A stretch of 64,000 nt of DNA, taken from the NCBI GenBank assembly GCA_016584305.1, contig JACEEZ010009447.1:111001-175000 (forward strand), read 5' to 3'. Below are positions 45,181-55,345 of this stretch, piece after piece. Position 1 is the stretch's first letter. Each line of letters starts with the position of its first letter. The notes under the pieces were generated by a model. It was not told where the DNA came from. It saw only the letters and a program-made list of their open reading frames with translations, and searched no databases. A program made the position numbers and the translations under genes. The stretch is from Chionoecetes opilio (taxonomy: Eukaryota; Arthropoda; Malacostraca; Decapoda; Majidae).

Positions 45181-45508
45181 CTGAGAGCTGCAAGTCCCTT
45201 CATCACCATCCCCACCCGCCACTGCAGTGTTAAAAAGGTCACCAGTCAGCCCTTCTCTTCCCCCGCCCGCGAGACACCTCCAGCAGGAACCCCGAGCTGC
45301 TACCTCAACCACAGGCTACCTGGACCACAGGGACTTCCTCTAATCCTGGGCCCGCCTCAGAGGTGACCACAATCCAGGAGACCACACTCCACTGGACCCC
45401 GCACAGCTCCCCCTGTTCCACTGCTCCAGTCTCGCGGTGGAAAGGCGCCACGACCCTCCCGAAGACCATGCCCTCCACTGCAGAACGCCGGTGACGGTGC
45501 GGCAGGAC

Positions 45509-46468
45509 CTAGCAGCAACGCGCTGCGGTGGGCACTGCTTGGTAGAAGGCACGTCGGTGTCTCCCTCCACCATCATAACAGGCCGTTACTGCTACCTGCC
45601 ACAACTTCGGCGGGGGCCACCCCCTGCGCTCGCCATCCTCCTGACGGCATAGCAGAGGCAGGTATGGGGACGTCCTCTTCATCCTGGCCCTCCTAGGCTT
45701 TCCCTGCTGGCTCCGCGGCTTCCCTCGTTTACCACGCCTGCGGCTCTTCTGCCGGGGCGGCAGGCCGCCCTTCAGCCGTGAGCGCCTGATCCACACCTGC
45801 CGGAGTGTCAGGCCCCCAGCTCGGCTCTTCTTGCCTTTTACGCCGCTTGCCAGCGCCGCGAAAGGGGCCCAGCAGGCACTCCACGCCGCCTTTCCATCAT
45901 GCAGCGACGATTCACGCCACCCCGAACGGCCACACACTGCAGCGCGGCCCTGGGATGACGAAGGCGAGGCAAGCAGGGGAGGAGCGGAGCGCCGCTCAGC
46001 CCCCTCCCGAACAAGCGGCCGACTCGCGCGGACCACCGCCGCCGCCGCCGCCCCTCCACCACCTCCTGAAGAAGGCGGGGCAGGGAGGCGAAGGCTGGAG
46101 CGCCGCCCAGCCGGAACCACCTCCGCCGGGACGTCACCGTCGAGTAAGGGCATCTCTTCTCCGCATACCCTTACCGTTCTCCTCTCTGGATCGACGCACA
46201 CCTCACCCTGCATCAGGTCTGCAGGGGCGTCACCTAGGGACAGGGGCAGCTCTTCCCCCCGCTCCCCCGCCCCAATGTCCTGCACCTCCTTAATCAGTTC
46301 TCTTATGTTTTCATTGTTTTTCTCGCTTGCTTCTTTCACTGTCTCATTGATTTCCTTCATTTTACTCATCAACGCCTTGAGCATTTTCATCACAGCTTGA
46401 CTCTGCTCGCTCAAGCTTGGCTGCTTGCCTTTGTTTCCCAGCACAGCCACCCCGCTGCCCGACGCCAT
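45509..46468 (-). CDS. Gag-like ORF of the LTR element (319 codons)
   Basis: Starts MASGSGVAVLGNKGKQPSLS, 48 bp inside the primer-binding site, the usual place for gag. Residues ~20-65 (SQAVMKMLKALMSKMKEINE, TVKEASEKNNENIRELIKEV) form a clear amphipathic coiled coil. The rest is Gly/Ala/Ser- and then Arg/Lys-rich (KSRRRGKRGKPRSQQGKPRR), which could bind RNA. No CCHC knuckle, protease or RT is seen. The GC-rich second half may be partly non-coding. A role as the structural protein of a defective element is inferred from position. Confidence 0.55.
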   Translation of the reverse strand: MASGSGVAVLGNKGKQPSLSEQSQAVMKMLKALMSKMKEINETVKEASEKNNENIRELIKEVQDIGAGERGEELPLSLGDAPADLMQGEVCVDPERRTVRVCGEEMPLLDGDVPAEVVPAGRRSSLRLPAPPSSGGGGGAAAAAVVRASRPLVREGAERRSAPPLLASPSSSQGRAAVCGRSGWRESSLHDGKAAWSACWAPFAALASGVKGKKSRAGGLTLRQVWIRRSRLKGGLPPRQKSRRRGKRGKPRSQQGKPRRARMKRTSPYLPLLCRQEDGERRGWPPPKLWQVAVTACYDGGGRHRRAFYQAVPTAARCC

Positions 46469-46515
46469 CTTGACCTCGTATTACACCCAACCGGCTCTCA
46501 CCCTAACACACTTAA

Positions 46516-46533
46516 ATCCCACTCCTGACACCA
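46516..46533 (-). promoter_or_regulatory. LTR element primer-binding site (tRNA-Leu type)
   Basis: Reverse strand reads TGGTGTCAGGAGTGGGAT, beginning two bases inside the LTR. It starts with TGG as expected for pairing with a tRNA CCA end and is complementary to a 3' end of leucine tRNA type (…TCCCACTCCTGACACCA). This fixes the strand of the element. Confidence 0.8.
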
Positions 46534-46535
46534 AT

Positions 46536-47224
46536 TGTTATGCTCTCCACTCCTCTCTTGGACCTTACCACACCAACCCAGGTGTTACAGGCAGGAGGCT
46601 GTACAGGAAAAAGGTGTTTTACGTAACAATAACCGCTGCAGGCAACTTATTTCTGCAGCGACTTCTGCAGGATCGTTCGGTGTGTCAGGGTGAGGCGAGT
46701 TAAAGTAGCTCACGAGGTCAACACACAGGCAAATAAGGACAATGAGGCCTTTCTTAGTTTAATGAACAATCCACACACAGTACAAGTCACAGTTAGTACA
46801 CAGTTACAGAATCGCTTTCCCATCTCTTGACGATGGTTGCAAAACCTACACTGCGCCCCTACAATCAGCAGTTCCTTCCTCAGTACAATACACACAGTAC
46901 AACTCCACACAAACCCCCGCAACCACACCACAAACACACCGCAACCACCCCCCACGCGACACCCGCACCCCACCAGGCCTCAACCCTCACTCTCCGCTGG
47001 TCTGAGAGCCACTCCCCGCCCGCCAGCCAAGGTTGCCTCACCACCACCACTCCCTGGTCTTTGTGTGCCAGCCAGCCACGCTCTCTCTGGCACCCCTCCC
47101 CAGCCTCCCACCCTAGACCCCACCCTCTCTCACTGCTGGTGTCCAAGGTCGCTCCGACGCATATCCTCACACACACACACACTGCCTCCCCCCAACACAT
47201 CATGCAATTACGCTATACGTAACA
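46536..47224 (-). repeat. 5' LTR
   Basis: Direct repeat of 44044-44733, upstream on the reverse strand and so the 5' LTR that would carry the promoter. Differences from the other LTR are scattered substitutions and short indels (for example near 47083-47115). Confidence 0.9.
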
Positions 47225-47461
47225 GTACTCTTGATCCCAAACTTCACACCATCGCTTTGAGCACTGATAGAATCAATATTTGATATACCTAATCGTCTCT
47301 TTGACAAAATTTTGTGGTCCTCCCGTCTGTATTTCAGAATTTCTGTAGCTCCTCCACTTACAGCAGCTCCTTATATGTATGTTTTCATTACTTCGTTCCT
47401 TGAACATGTATGTAAACAAAGGCAAACGCAACTGTTCTATCTCAGAGCACGAATAGTAAAT

Positions 47462-47640
47462 GCGTTTTCTGCGGGGGATTTTTGGTTGCAATCGGAAAAT
47501 TTTCGGTTGCAAACGGTCACAACAACAACAACAAATGATTGCGGGTCGGGCCAATCATCTTCCCTGGATGGTTGAACAGGGATCAAAATTTGAGCAACCG
47601 AAAATTTTTCGGTTGCAATCAGGATCCCTGCAGAAAACGC
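47462..47640. mobile_element. Short MITE with GCGTTTTCTGC ends
   Basis: Perfect 11-bp inverted ends GCGTTTTCTGC, and inside them ATTGCAACCGAAAA words repeat in both orientations, so most of the 179 bp can fold. Contains ACAACAACAACAA. No clear target duplication. Confidence 0.65.
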
Positions 47641-47835
47641 CTCAGGTCCAGGTGTGCTTAGTAACTATCCCTTGCAGGTTTTCATTGCTATGGCACAATA
47701 ATTTCCTTTGCACTAGAGGTTTCATGAGCGGTAGAGGTGGGTGTATGACTGACATTTGATGACATTTTTCATTTCTAAGGCACTCTTGGGCTCTGTGAAT
47801 GACAAAGGTACAAAGACATCCTAGCTTATCCTAGG

Positions 47836-48209
47836 CAGAAAGTAAGGGGTGATCTGATAAAAGTTTTTAAATGGTTAAAGGGATACAATAAAGGCGATGT
47901 AGGAAAAGTTCTTACGGCTAGTAATCGGGGTAGAACAAGAAGTAACGGATTCAAACTGGAAAAGCGTAGATTTAAACAAGAAATAGAGAAAAACTGGTTC
48001 ACAAATAGGATGGTAAATTATTGGAATGGACTCAGTCGTCAGATACTTAGTGCGGAGTCATTAGGGAGCTTTAAAAGGAGGCTAGATAATTTCATGGATG
48101 GGGATGAAAGGTGGATGTAGGTAGTATTAAGTAACAGGAACTACCTCGTGTAGGTCTCACAGCCTCTTGTAGCTTCCTTATTTTCATATGTTCTTATGTT
48201 CTTATGTTA
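47836..48209 (+). mobile_element. CR1-like LINE 3' end
   Basis: Begins in the C-terminal part of ORF2 (RKGDLIKVFKWLKGYNKGDV-type reading), then NWFTNRMVNYWNGLS and the stop, a 3' UTR ending CTCTTGTAGCTTCCTTATTT and three TTCTTATG-type units to 48209. 5'-truncated; same family as 26999-27379 and 3403-4778. Confidence 0.9.
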
Positions 48210-48229
48210 TTATCACTAATCCCCTAACC

Positions 48230-48547
48230 CAGAGGTCGGCAACCCAGAATTTGAGAAGAGCCAGTTTCTTCAAACTTTGCAGAAAAGCAGTGCTGATGGA
48301 GCCGCAGTGTAAATTATGAATGGAAATTACGAACAAGTACAAGTTAATAAGTACAAGAATTCATCCCAATATTTTCCTAGAGACCCAGGACTTAGGTCAC
48401 ATATACTACTGTACTGCGGCTATCTATGCCAGCATTTTATCTCTTAAAAAAGGATTTTTTTTTTTTGTAACGATAATTTGGACATTTTTAAGTAGGTGGC
48501 AGGAGCCGCACAGGTCTCCTGAAAGAGCCGCAGGTTGGCGACCGCTG
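48230..48547. mobile_element. hAT MITE (318 bp)
   Basis: Ends CAGAGGTCGGCAACC and reversed CAGCGGTCGCCAACC, flanked by a perfect 8-bp duplication CCCTAACC (48222 and 48548). AAGAGCC words occur inside both ends, as in hAT non-autonomous elements of many animals. Contains a T run at 48461-48469. No ORF. Confidence 0.92.
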
Positions 48548-48720
48548 CCCTAACCAATAACAAGACTTTAGTGAATAGATTAACAGTAATACACTTGTCA
48601 TTACTTTTACAGGTAAAACAGACATATGTAATAAAACAGAATTTCCCTGTTCTTCAACATGTGATGTGTCTTTCTTATTGAGATGCAGTGGAGAATACAG
48701 GCTGAATAATCTTCTAGCGC

Positions 48721-48937
48721 TCAAATGTCGTACTTATTCTCTTCAGACTCCAACAACGCCTTCTCGGCTGCAATGCGAGCGTGTTCCTGTCGGATCTTTT
48801 CGAAAAGTTCTGCATGATGGGTCCTGGCCTTCTGGACAGCTAGTGTCTCTTTGGGCAGATTAGAGGCCTGCACGTGGAAGCCGTCATCGTCAGCATAGTA
48901 CACATTCTCCTGTATTCTCAGTCGAGGGTCAACGTAC
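48721..48937 (-). CDS. Terminal exon, probable RR-type cuticle protein
   Basis: Acceptor TTTTTTTCAG (reverse strand) then, after one base, YVDPRLRIQENVYYADDDGF, HVQASNLPKETLAVQKARTH, HAELFEKIRQEHARIAAEKA, LLESEENKYDI and a TGA at 48721. VYYADDDGFHVQASNLP fits the end of the Rebers-Riddiford chitin-binding consensus (Y-x-AD-x-x-GF...LP) of arthropod cuticle proteins; the alanine/histidine-rich helical tail is as in several crustacean ones. Codon use is clean and uninterrupted. The upstream exon with the rest of the consensus was not found, and may be beyond the window. The family assignment is moderate; that it is an exon is well supported. Confidence 0.6.
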
Positions 48938-49402
48938 CTGAAAAAAACACGAAATTATCATGAGAGGTGTTCTTTACGACAGGCATTTTACTTCACTTAT
49001 TTGTTAGTTTTCTTCCTTGCTATCCGGCTTGCTATTTGGACTGTTGGCTGCCATGGCGCTGCAAGGCAGATTTTAGCCAACACTCAGGTGACACATGTGC
49101 ACTCCTATAAGGGACAGTTATGGTCAATTACAATTTTTTGTTGGAATTAATAATAATTAACTTTATATCTTTAAGACAGGCAAAACAAATTTTTATATCG
49201 ATGGTCTATAGATATGTAGGTCCTGCTGCTTACTATATTGCAACGTGTTCTAATAAAACAGAGCAAAAAACTGCCCCATAGACAGACATAACATGAATGT
49301 TACCGTCGACAATCACTGCCATGGATCCACGCCCAACATATTGAACCAGGGCAAGGACATGTTCACGTTGTCTCACTACCCACCAGATGTATGAATAACA
49401 CA
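48938..49402. other. Presumed intron of the cuticle-like gene; nothing else seen
   Basis: Sequence upstream (reverse strand) of the terminal exon. No further exon, RNA gene or element border recognised. Confidence 0.4.
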
Positions 49403-51874
49403 CAGTGCTGTAAGGTAACGAAATAAAAATACTTGAGTACTGTACTTAGGTGCCGCCTCGGGACCCACCAAAGCGAAGGTGCTTCTGGCATTTCAACCCA
49501 ACTAAATGGGAGGACCTAAGGCAGTACTACTCTGGTTTTCCATGGAAGGATTATTACTTCCATGTCCGAGACCCATCTCTTTGTGCAGAACATATAACTG
49601 AAATCATTGTCTCTGGCATGGAGGTGTACATTCCACACACTTTCTCTAATCCTAAAGCCCACCAACCTTGGTTTAACTCTGCTTGTTCTCATGCTGTCCA
49701 AAATAGAGAGGCAGCTCACAGACAGTACCGGTACCGGTACCGTAACCATTCATCTCATGAAACTAATGCTCTTTATATTTCTGCCCGTAATCATGCCAAA
49801 TCTTTACTTCAACTTACCAAAAAACTCCTTCATGCATAGAAAATGTCAAAATCTTTCTGAATCAAGCTCCTCTTGTGACTTCTGGCATCTAATCTAGCTA
49901 ATAACATCTCTTAACAATTTTTCTTCTTCATATTTCCTTCCTATGCTTCACCCAGATGGCTCCACAGCTGTCTCATCTATTTCTAAAGCTCAAACCTTTG
50001 CTGAAAATTCTACTCTGGTTGATGAAGGGCTTGTCCCTCCTTCTCCTCTACCCTCTGACTATATTATGCCTGTTATTAAGATCCTTCGTAATAATGTTTT
50101 CTTTGCCATTTCTGGCCTAGATCCTCGGAAGGCTTACGGTCCTGACAGAGTCCCTCCTATTGTTCTCAAAAACTGTGCTTTTGTGCTTGCACCCTGCCTG
50201 GTCAACCTTTTCCACCTTTCCTTCTTGCTGGAAGTTTGCTCATATCCAACCTGTTCCTAAGAAGGGTGACCGTTCTAATCTTTCAAACTACCGTCCTATA
50301 GCTTTTATTTCCTGCCTTTATAAAGCTTTTGAATCTATACTTAATAAGAAGATTCTTAAACATCTATCTGCTCGCAATCTTCTATCTGATCGTCAGTACG
50401 GTTTCCGTAAAGGGCGATCTACTGGCGATCTTCTAGCTTTCCTAAATGAATTTTGGTCATCCTCCTTTAGGGGTTTCGGGGAAACTTTTGCTGTTGCCCT
50501 TGACATATCAAAAGCTTTTGATAGAGTCTGGCACAAATCTATAATTTCCAAACTACCCTCATTCGGTTTCTATCCTACTCTCTGCACCTTCATCTTAAGT
50601 TTCCTTTCAAATCGTTTTATTGCAACTACTGTAGATGGACATTGTTCTTCTCCTAAGTCTATCAATAGTGGTGTTCCTCTGGGTTCTGTCCTATCACCCA
50701 CTCTCTTTCTATTATTCATTAATGAGCTTCTAAGTCTAACTCGAAGCCCTATCCACTTCTACGCTGATGATTCTACCCTGCATTTTTCAACGTCGTTTAT
50801 TACACGTTCAACTCAACAGGAACTAAGTGATTCACGGAGAGATGCCACTGAGCGCCTAACTTTTGATCTTTCTATAATTTCTGATTGGGGCAAAGCAAAC
50901 CTTGTTTTGTTCAATGCCTCAAAAACCCAATTTCTTGACCTATCTACTCGCCAAAACCTACCAGGTAGCTATCACCTCTTCTTCAATGACACTCAACTAT
51001 CTCCTTCTGCTACAATGAACATTCTAGGACTATCCTTTACTAAAAATTTGAACTGGAAATCTCACATCTCATCTCTTGCTAAAACAGCTTTTAAGAAGTT
51101 AGGTGTCCTGTGGCATCTGCGTAAATGTTTTTCTCCCTCCCAGTTGCTTGCTCTGTACTCATCCGCCCATGTATGGAGTATGTCTCACATGTTTTGGGGG
51201 GATCCACTCATACAGCTCATACAGCTCTCCTAAACAGGGTTGAGTCAAAAGCTTTTCGTCTCATCAACTCCCCTTCTCTGACTGACTGTCTTCAATCTTT
51301 AAATCACCGCCGCAATGTTGCTTCTCTTGCTATCTTCTACCGTTATTTTCATGCTCACTGCTCTTCTGAACTTGCTAACTGCATACCTCCCCCCTTCCCG
51401 CAGCCTCGCTGCACAAGACTTTCTACTCATTCTCATCCCTATTCTCTCCATCTTCCTAATGCAAGAGTAAATCAGTATTTTTACTATTTCACCCTTTTCA
51501 CTGGTAAACTCTGGAACTTTTTTTCTGTATCTATTTTTCACCTTCCTACTACTTATATCTTTTCAAAAGAGGAGTGACAAGGCACCTGCCGAACTAAATT
51601 GGCCCACCCCCCCATTTCTTTATTCTCTTACTGTCTTCTTTATAGGGACTGGCAACTAAGAGGGCTTATTGTTACCTCTTTTTTGTGTGTGTCCTTGGCC
51701 TGTCCTTTGTGGTGTAAAAAAAAAAAAAAAAAATTTTTTTCGGTATTTACTTTTTGAAAAGTAGTACTGATCATTTTCAGTACTTGCATTTTTACTTAAG
51801 TATTGTTTTCTATTACTTTTACTTCACTGCAATTGAAAGAATTTAAATCGTTACTCGTTACATCTCAAAGCCAG
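49403..51874. mobile_element. MITE split by a LINE insertion
   Basis: Left part (CAGTGCTGTAAGGTAACGA, AATACTTGAGTACTGTACTT) and right part (CAGTACTTGCATTTTTACTT, ATCGTTACTCGTTACAT) are inverted relatives full of AGTACTT words, the pattern of a common hAT-type MITE. A jockey-like LINE (49449-51732) sits between. Ends match only partly and no 8-bp duplication was seen, so borders are approximate. Confidence 0.5.
49449..51732 (+). pseudogene. Jockey-like LINE: RT region and tail
   Basis: Pre-RT region PPRDPPKRRCFWHFNPTKWE, AYGPDRVPPIVLKN; RT with PVPKKGDRSNLSNYRPIAF, DRQYGFRKGRSTGDLLAF, ALDISKAFDRVWHKS, SGVPLGSVLSPTLFLLFIN (usual Q replaced by L), the catalytic HFYADDSTLHF, and LNILGLSFTKNLNWKSHISS. 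C-terminal NRVESKAFRLINSP and FTGKLWNFF. Frames change near 49840, 50240 and 51210. The 3' UTR (GGGACTGGCAACTAAGAGGG) ends in an 18-bp A tail. 5'-truncated in the endonuclease. The same family supplies 41690-42275, 63664-63890 and the tail inside 18294-18658. Confidence 0.9.
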
Positions 51875-51945
51875 GGATTCATTTTCAATTTACACGGCCG
51901 AATGCAGGTGACCGTGTGAGGGATTAGTGACTACTATGGCTTATA

Positions 51946-52580
51946 CCGAGAGTCAAGGCGGTAGAGCGACGAACGACGACGTACCGACTAAGGCTAGGTC
52001 GAGGCAGAGCCTTCAAATCGTTACCGAGAGTGGACAGGAAGGCAGGGTCGGTTGAGGTCTCACGCGGCGGTGTATTGGTAACAGTGTTCCTTCAAACTTC
52101 GTTGCCTTTGTATGACTATAAATAGTCTATAATGCGGATTTGCCCGTATACTCATCAAAAACATCAACAGAAACATGTTACCATCACATGTAAACATGTG
52201 CGGTAAGAGAAACTTTCTGGCAGGTTCTGGCAGCAACCTTGAGGATGGCGGCAGGCTCAAGCAATACCCACCCCGTTACCCTGAACCTCCTGTATTATTA
52301 TCACTAAAATCACTTATTGCCGCATATGTAATACCTATTAATCTTATACTTATACTTAAATACATATTGGAAAATATATTGTTAACATATATCTATTAAT
52401 CCCTCCAGATTAGGAATGTAATAAAAATTCATCGAAGGTTGCACGAAGACACGGGTGTACCCGTGTCTTCAACCTTGACCGCCAACCTTCCTCGCTGCTC
52501 TTCCTTCCAAAACATATCCCTCTTATGATAAGCGAAGGTCTGCCGTTCGTCGTTCGTCGCTCTACCGCCTTGACTCTCGG
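51946..52580. mobile_element. MITE with CCGAGAGTCAAGGCGG ends
   Basis: 35-bp near-perfect inverted ends beginning CCGAGAGTCAAGGCGGTAGA and continuing GCGACGAACGACGA, with TA on both sides (51944 and 52581). Also ACACGGGTGTACCCGTGT, a perfect palindrome at 52450-52467. Interior without coding potential. Confidence 0.8.
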
Positions 52581-52959
52581 TACAATCCTATGACATTCAG
52601 CCTCACCCTTCTTGGGCCCGGTTCAGACTTCACGTATTTGCTACGTCCGTCTTGTTATCGTGACGTCACCGTGACGTCACGATGACGTTACCTCGTCTCA
52701 CTGGTCGATCCCTCCCGCTCGCTCATATCAGAAAAAATTACAGTATAAAACCGCCTTACTTTCCTTACTTCCTCCCTTTTGTACCCCATGACACACCTAT
52801 TACTCCCTTCACTATATCCCCCTTCACTCCCTGATCTATCTATATAGCGCTACAATCCCCTGACAACAGGCTATGGCAAAGGTTATAAGTGGAATCTGTT
52901 TAGCGGGGTCCAAAAGTGTTGCCACATATCGCAGTCGTGGATGTATTTTTCAAGTCACT

Positions 52960-54152
52960 AATAATTACTAGCGCTTCGTGTTCTGGTGGAACGCCGACGT
53001 GAGTTTCGACAGGGGATGCTTGCAGCCTATGTTGATCTCAAGAAGGCGTTTGACTCAGTGCATCGTGAGTCACTCTGGGATCTTCTGCGACTTCGAGGGA
53101 TTCCTGCAAGGACTATTGGTTTGATAACTGGTCTGTATTCTGGGACTGAGAGTGCTGTGAAGTGTGGGGCAGGTGTATCCAGCTTCTTTCCTGTGAATAC
53201 AGGAGTGAGGCAGGGGTGCGTCCTTGCCCCATCACTTTTCAACGCTTGTATGGACTGGGTATTGGACAAGGTTGTAGATCAAAGTGATTGTGGAGCATCC
53301 GTCGGCAACACCAAGATCACTGATCTTGTTTTTGCCGATGATGCAGTAATCTTTGCTGAGTCGCTGGAGGTCCTGGTGATGGCTCTCGAGGCGCTGCACG
53401 AGGAGGCAAAGCCTTTGGGACTTGAGGTCTCCTGGCTCAAGACCAAGGTCCAGGTATTTGGAGACTTACTAGATGAAGCAGTACAGTCTGTTCATGCGTG
53501 TGGCGAAGACATTGAGATCTTGGAAAGTTTTACATACCTTGGTAGCGCAGTCCATAATGACGGCGGGTCACGTCAAGAAGTCTTACGACGGATTGGCATA
53601 GCCCACGGTGTTACGGACTCGCTCAGCGGGAGTATTTGGCGTTGTCGGTACCTGTGCAGGAGGACAAAGATCCGGATCTTCAAGTCGCTTGTGATCCCTG
53701 TCTTACTCTATGGTTGTGAGACATGGACACTAAATAGTGACTTGAAGAGACGAATCAATGCCTTTGGTAATAAGTGTCTTCGCAGAATCATGGGGTATCG
53801 CTGGGATGATTACGTGTCAAATCAGCGATTGCACCGTGATTCTGAATCGAGGCCTATTACCTGCATAGTCCGTCAGCGCCAACTTCGGCTATATGGGCAT
53901 GTGGCACGCTACCCTGAAACCGATCCTTCCCATCGGGTTGTATCTGTAAGAGACAATCCGGCGTGGAGGAGGCCAAGGGGGCGCCCACAAGGCTCGTGGC
54001 TGGGTCAAGTTGATGTTTCTTGTCGAGAGCTGCTTGGTATGGGAAAGGAGCCTGCATGGGAACTCGCGCGTGGTGACCCCCGGGAGTGGCGTCGTAGGGT
54101 GGGCGAGGCGACGCGCCCCCCGGCGTATGCCCCCAATGTTTGATTGATTGAC
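52960..54152 (+). mobile_element. RTE-like LINE, 5'-truncated, open RT frame
   Basis: Contains the ORF at 52986-54143, a very short 3' UTR and a TGATTGATTG tail at 54142-54152. A minimal 3' UTR with a short repeat tail is typical of RTE-type LINEs. It lies in the MITE at 52618-54649. An open frame and clean tail argue for recent insertion. Confidence 0.8.
52986..54143 (+). CDS. LINE reverse transcriptase, uninterrupted C-terminal 386 codons
   Basis: No stop or frameshift: GMLAAYVDLKKAFDSVHRES (palm, first D), NTGVRQGCVLAPSLFNACMD (RQG box), ITDLVFADDAVIFAES (catalytic FADD), KTKVQVFGDLL, then ESFTYLGSAVHNDGGSRQEV, LLYGCETWTLNSDLKRRINA and GHVARYPETDPSHRVV in the C-terminal region. It would supply RT activity only with the missing N-terminal endonuclease and start of RT. 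The first codon in frame is GTG at 52986, not a true start: the protein is truncated by 5' loss during insertion. Confidence 0.9.
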   Translation: MERRREFRQGMLAAYVDLKKAFDSVHRESLWDLLRLRGIPARTIGLITGLYSGTESAVKCGAGVSSFFPVNTGVRQGCVLAPSLFNACMDWVLDKVVDQSDCGASVGNTKITDLVFADDAVIFAESLEVLVMALEALHEEAKPLGLEVSWLKTKVQVFGDLLDEAVQSVHACGEDIEILESFTYLGSAVHNDGGSRQEVLRRIGIAHGVTDSLSGSIWRCRYLCRRTKIRIFKSLVIPVLLYGCETWTLNSDLKRRINAFGNKCLRRIMGYRWDDYVSNQRLHRDSESRPITCIVRQRQLRLYGHVARYPETDPSHRVVSVRDNPAWRRPRGRPQGSWLGQVDVSCRELLGMGKEPAWELARGDPREWRRRVGEATRPPAYAPNV

Positions 54153-54683
54153 ACGGCCTGTAGAGGGTATTGGTGACGTAGCGTGATGCTGTAGGAAGGA
54201 TGGTATATAGTAGCTACTAGAGGGGCACGTGAGAGGATTACAACTAGAGAACACGAGAAATAACGCATTAAAATATACAGAGGTAGTGGTGGTAGTCGAG
54301 CTTACAATCAAGCAGCGGTGCCGCTGTTCCGCCATCAAGCAGCGGAACACAATATTTTCACATCATGTATGTCTTCCATTACTAATATTGTCTTCCAGAA
54401 TCACTGATAATAAATATATTTTAAATCAGACCTTGGAAACAGCATTATTTTGATATTGCAAAACTTAGTTACGTATAATGTTCTATAGATTGTGGCACCA
54501 CCGCTCACGCAGCCCGCCAAAAGAATTGGAGGCTCCGAATCTTTTGCCTCCAGACGCACGTCTTTCAAGGTCACACAAGCAGGAAGTGACGTCACGATGA
54601 CGTCACGTTGGCAAGATGGACGTAGCAATTACGTGTAGTCTGAACCCCGCATTACTCCTGCTTCTCCTCTTCGCTTTCCTTAA

Positions 54684-55341
54684 AGTAATCGTCCACACCC
54701 ATTTTTTTGGCATAATTATGTTGAATATTCATTAAAAATACCTACCTAAGCAACAAAAAAAAATTAATTTCACGCCTTATTTCCCTAAAAACATGGCTTT
54801 TGTAAAAAAAGTGCGGGAAAAACAACATCACTGTTCCAGCCGTGGCGCTAAACTTGCCGATGACTTCACGTGAGAGGGACAAACTGCTTCACACAGCCTA
54901 GCTGCCTCTCCCCCGGTGTACACATGTCTACACAAATATATCGTGGCCGTATAGGTCGAGAACGGGTGATAAGCTCTCAGGAAAGGCACAGCTTTCTTGC
55001 TGCACCCATAAAGGATGCAAACATATGCCATATTGCAAAAAAATAAAATATCAGAAACACCCAAAATTCTTTAAATACTATATTTATTTCTGAGTTTACG
55101 TGTATTTGTATTACCGCCGGGCTGGGAGGCCTCCTCCAGTGACGTCACCGAGCAATGATGCATCGTCTGCAAGTCGTGAGGAGCGTTTTGGAAGCTCGGG
55201 GAATTTTAAGATTTTGATTGCGGATTATTTAAAAGCGGCTGACTGGATGCAAAAAATGACAACATATTGTTGATATACTCGATAATGGCAATATTTTGAC
55301 TGCATTAAATCAGGAATGATGAAAGGGTATGGAAGATTACT
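54684..55341. mobile_element. TTAA-target DNA element, copy 2 (658 bp)
   Basis: Ends AGTAATCGTCCACACC and reversed AGTAATCTTCCATACC with TTAA at 54680 and 55342. Left block (AATTATGTTGAATATT) and right block (GCGGATTATTTAAAAGCGGC, GCATTAAATCAGGAATGATG) match the copies at 23515 and 58618. Shares AAGGATGCAAACATATGCCATA with copy 1 but lacks the acidic ORF. Smallest of the three. Confidence 0.85.
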
Positions 55342-55345
55342 TTAA

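Larger units (their letters stand above)
44044..47224 (-). mobile_element. Non-autonomous LTR retrotransposon
   Basis: Two direct ~690-bp repeats (44044-44733, 46536-47224), each beginning TGTTATG and ending CGTAACA, bound 1.8 kb of internal DNA; the 4-bp duplication GTAC flanks the whole (44040 and 47225). A primer-binding site next to the right LTR sets the orientation as reverse. The interior has one gag-like ORF but no protease, RT or integrase, so it must be mobilised by another element. LTRs differ at a few percent of positions, implying a modest age. Confidence 0.92.
52618..54649. mobile_element. MITE with GGTTCAGACT ends, holding an RTE-like LINE
   Basis: Left GGTTCAGACTTCACGTATTT and reversed right GGTTCAGACTACACGTAATT, each followed by GCTACGTCC and GTGACGTCA/GATGACGT repeats. 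Without the LINE (52960-54152) it is ~840 bp. No transposase. Target duplication not resolved. Confidence 0.75.

Noticed and set aside
44857..45366. Pro/His/Thr-rich frames
   Set aside because: Low-complexity CCA repeats inside the LTR element, on the strand opposite to the element; no initiation or splice context.
45805..46400. 162- and 189-codon plus-strand frames
   Set aside because: GC-rich shadows of the reverse-strand gag-like ORF.
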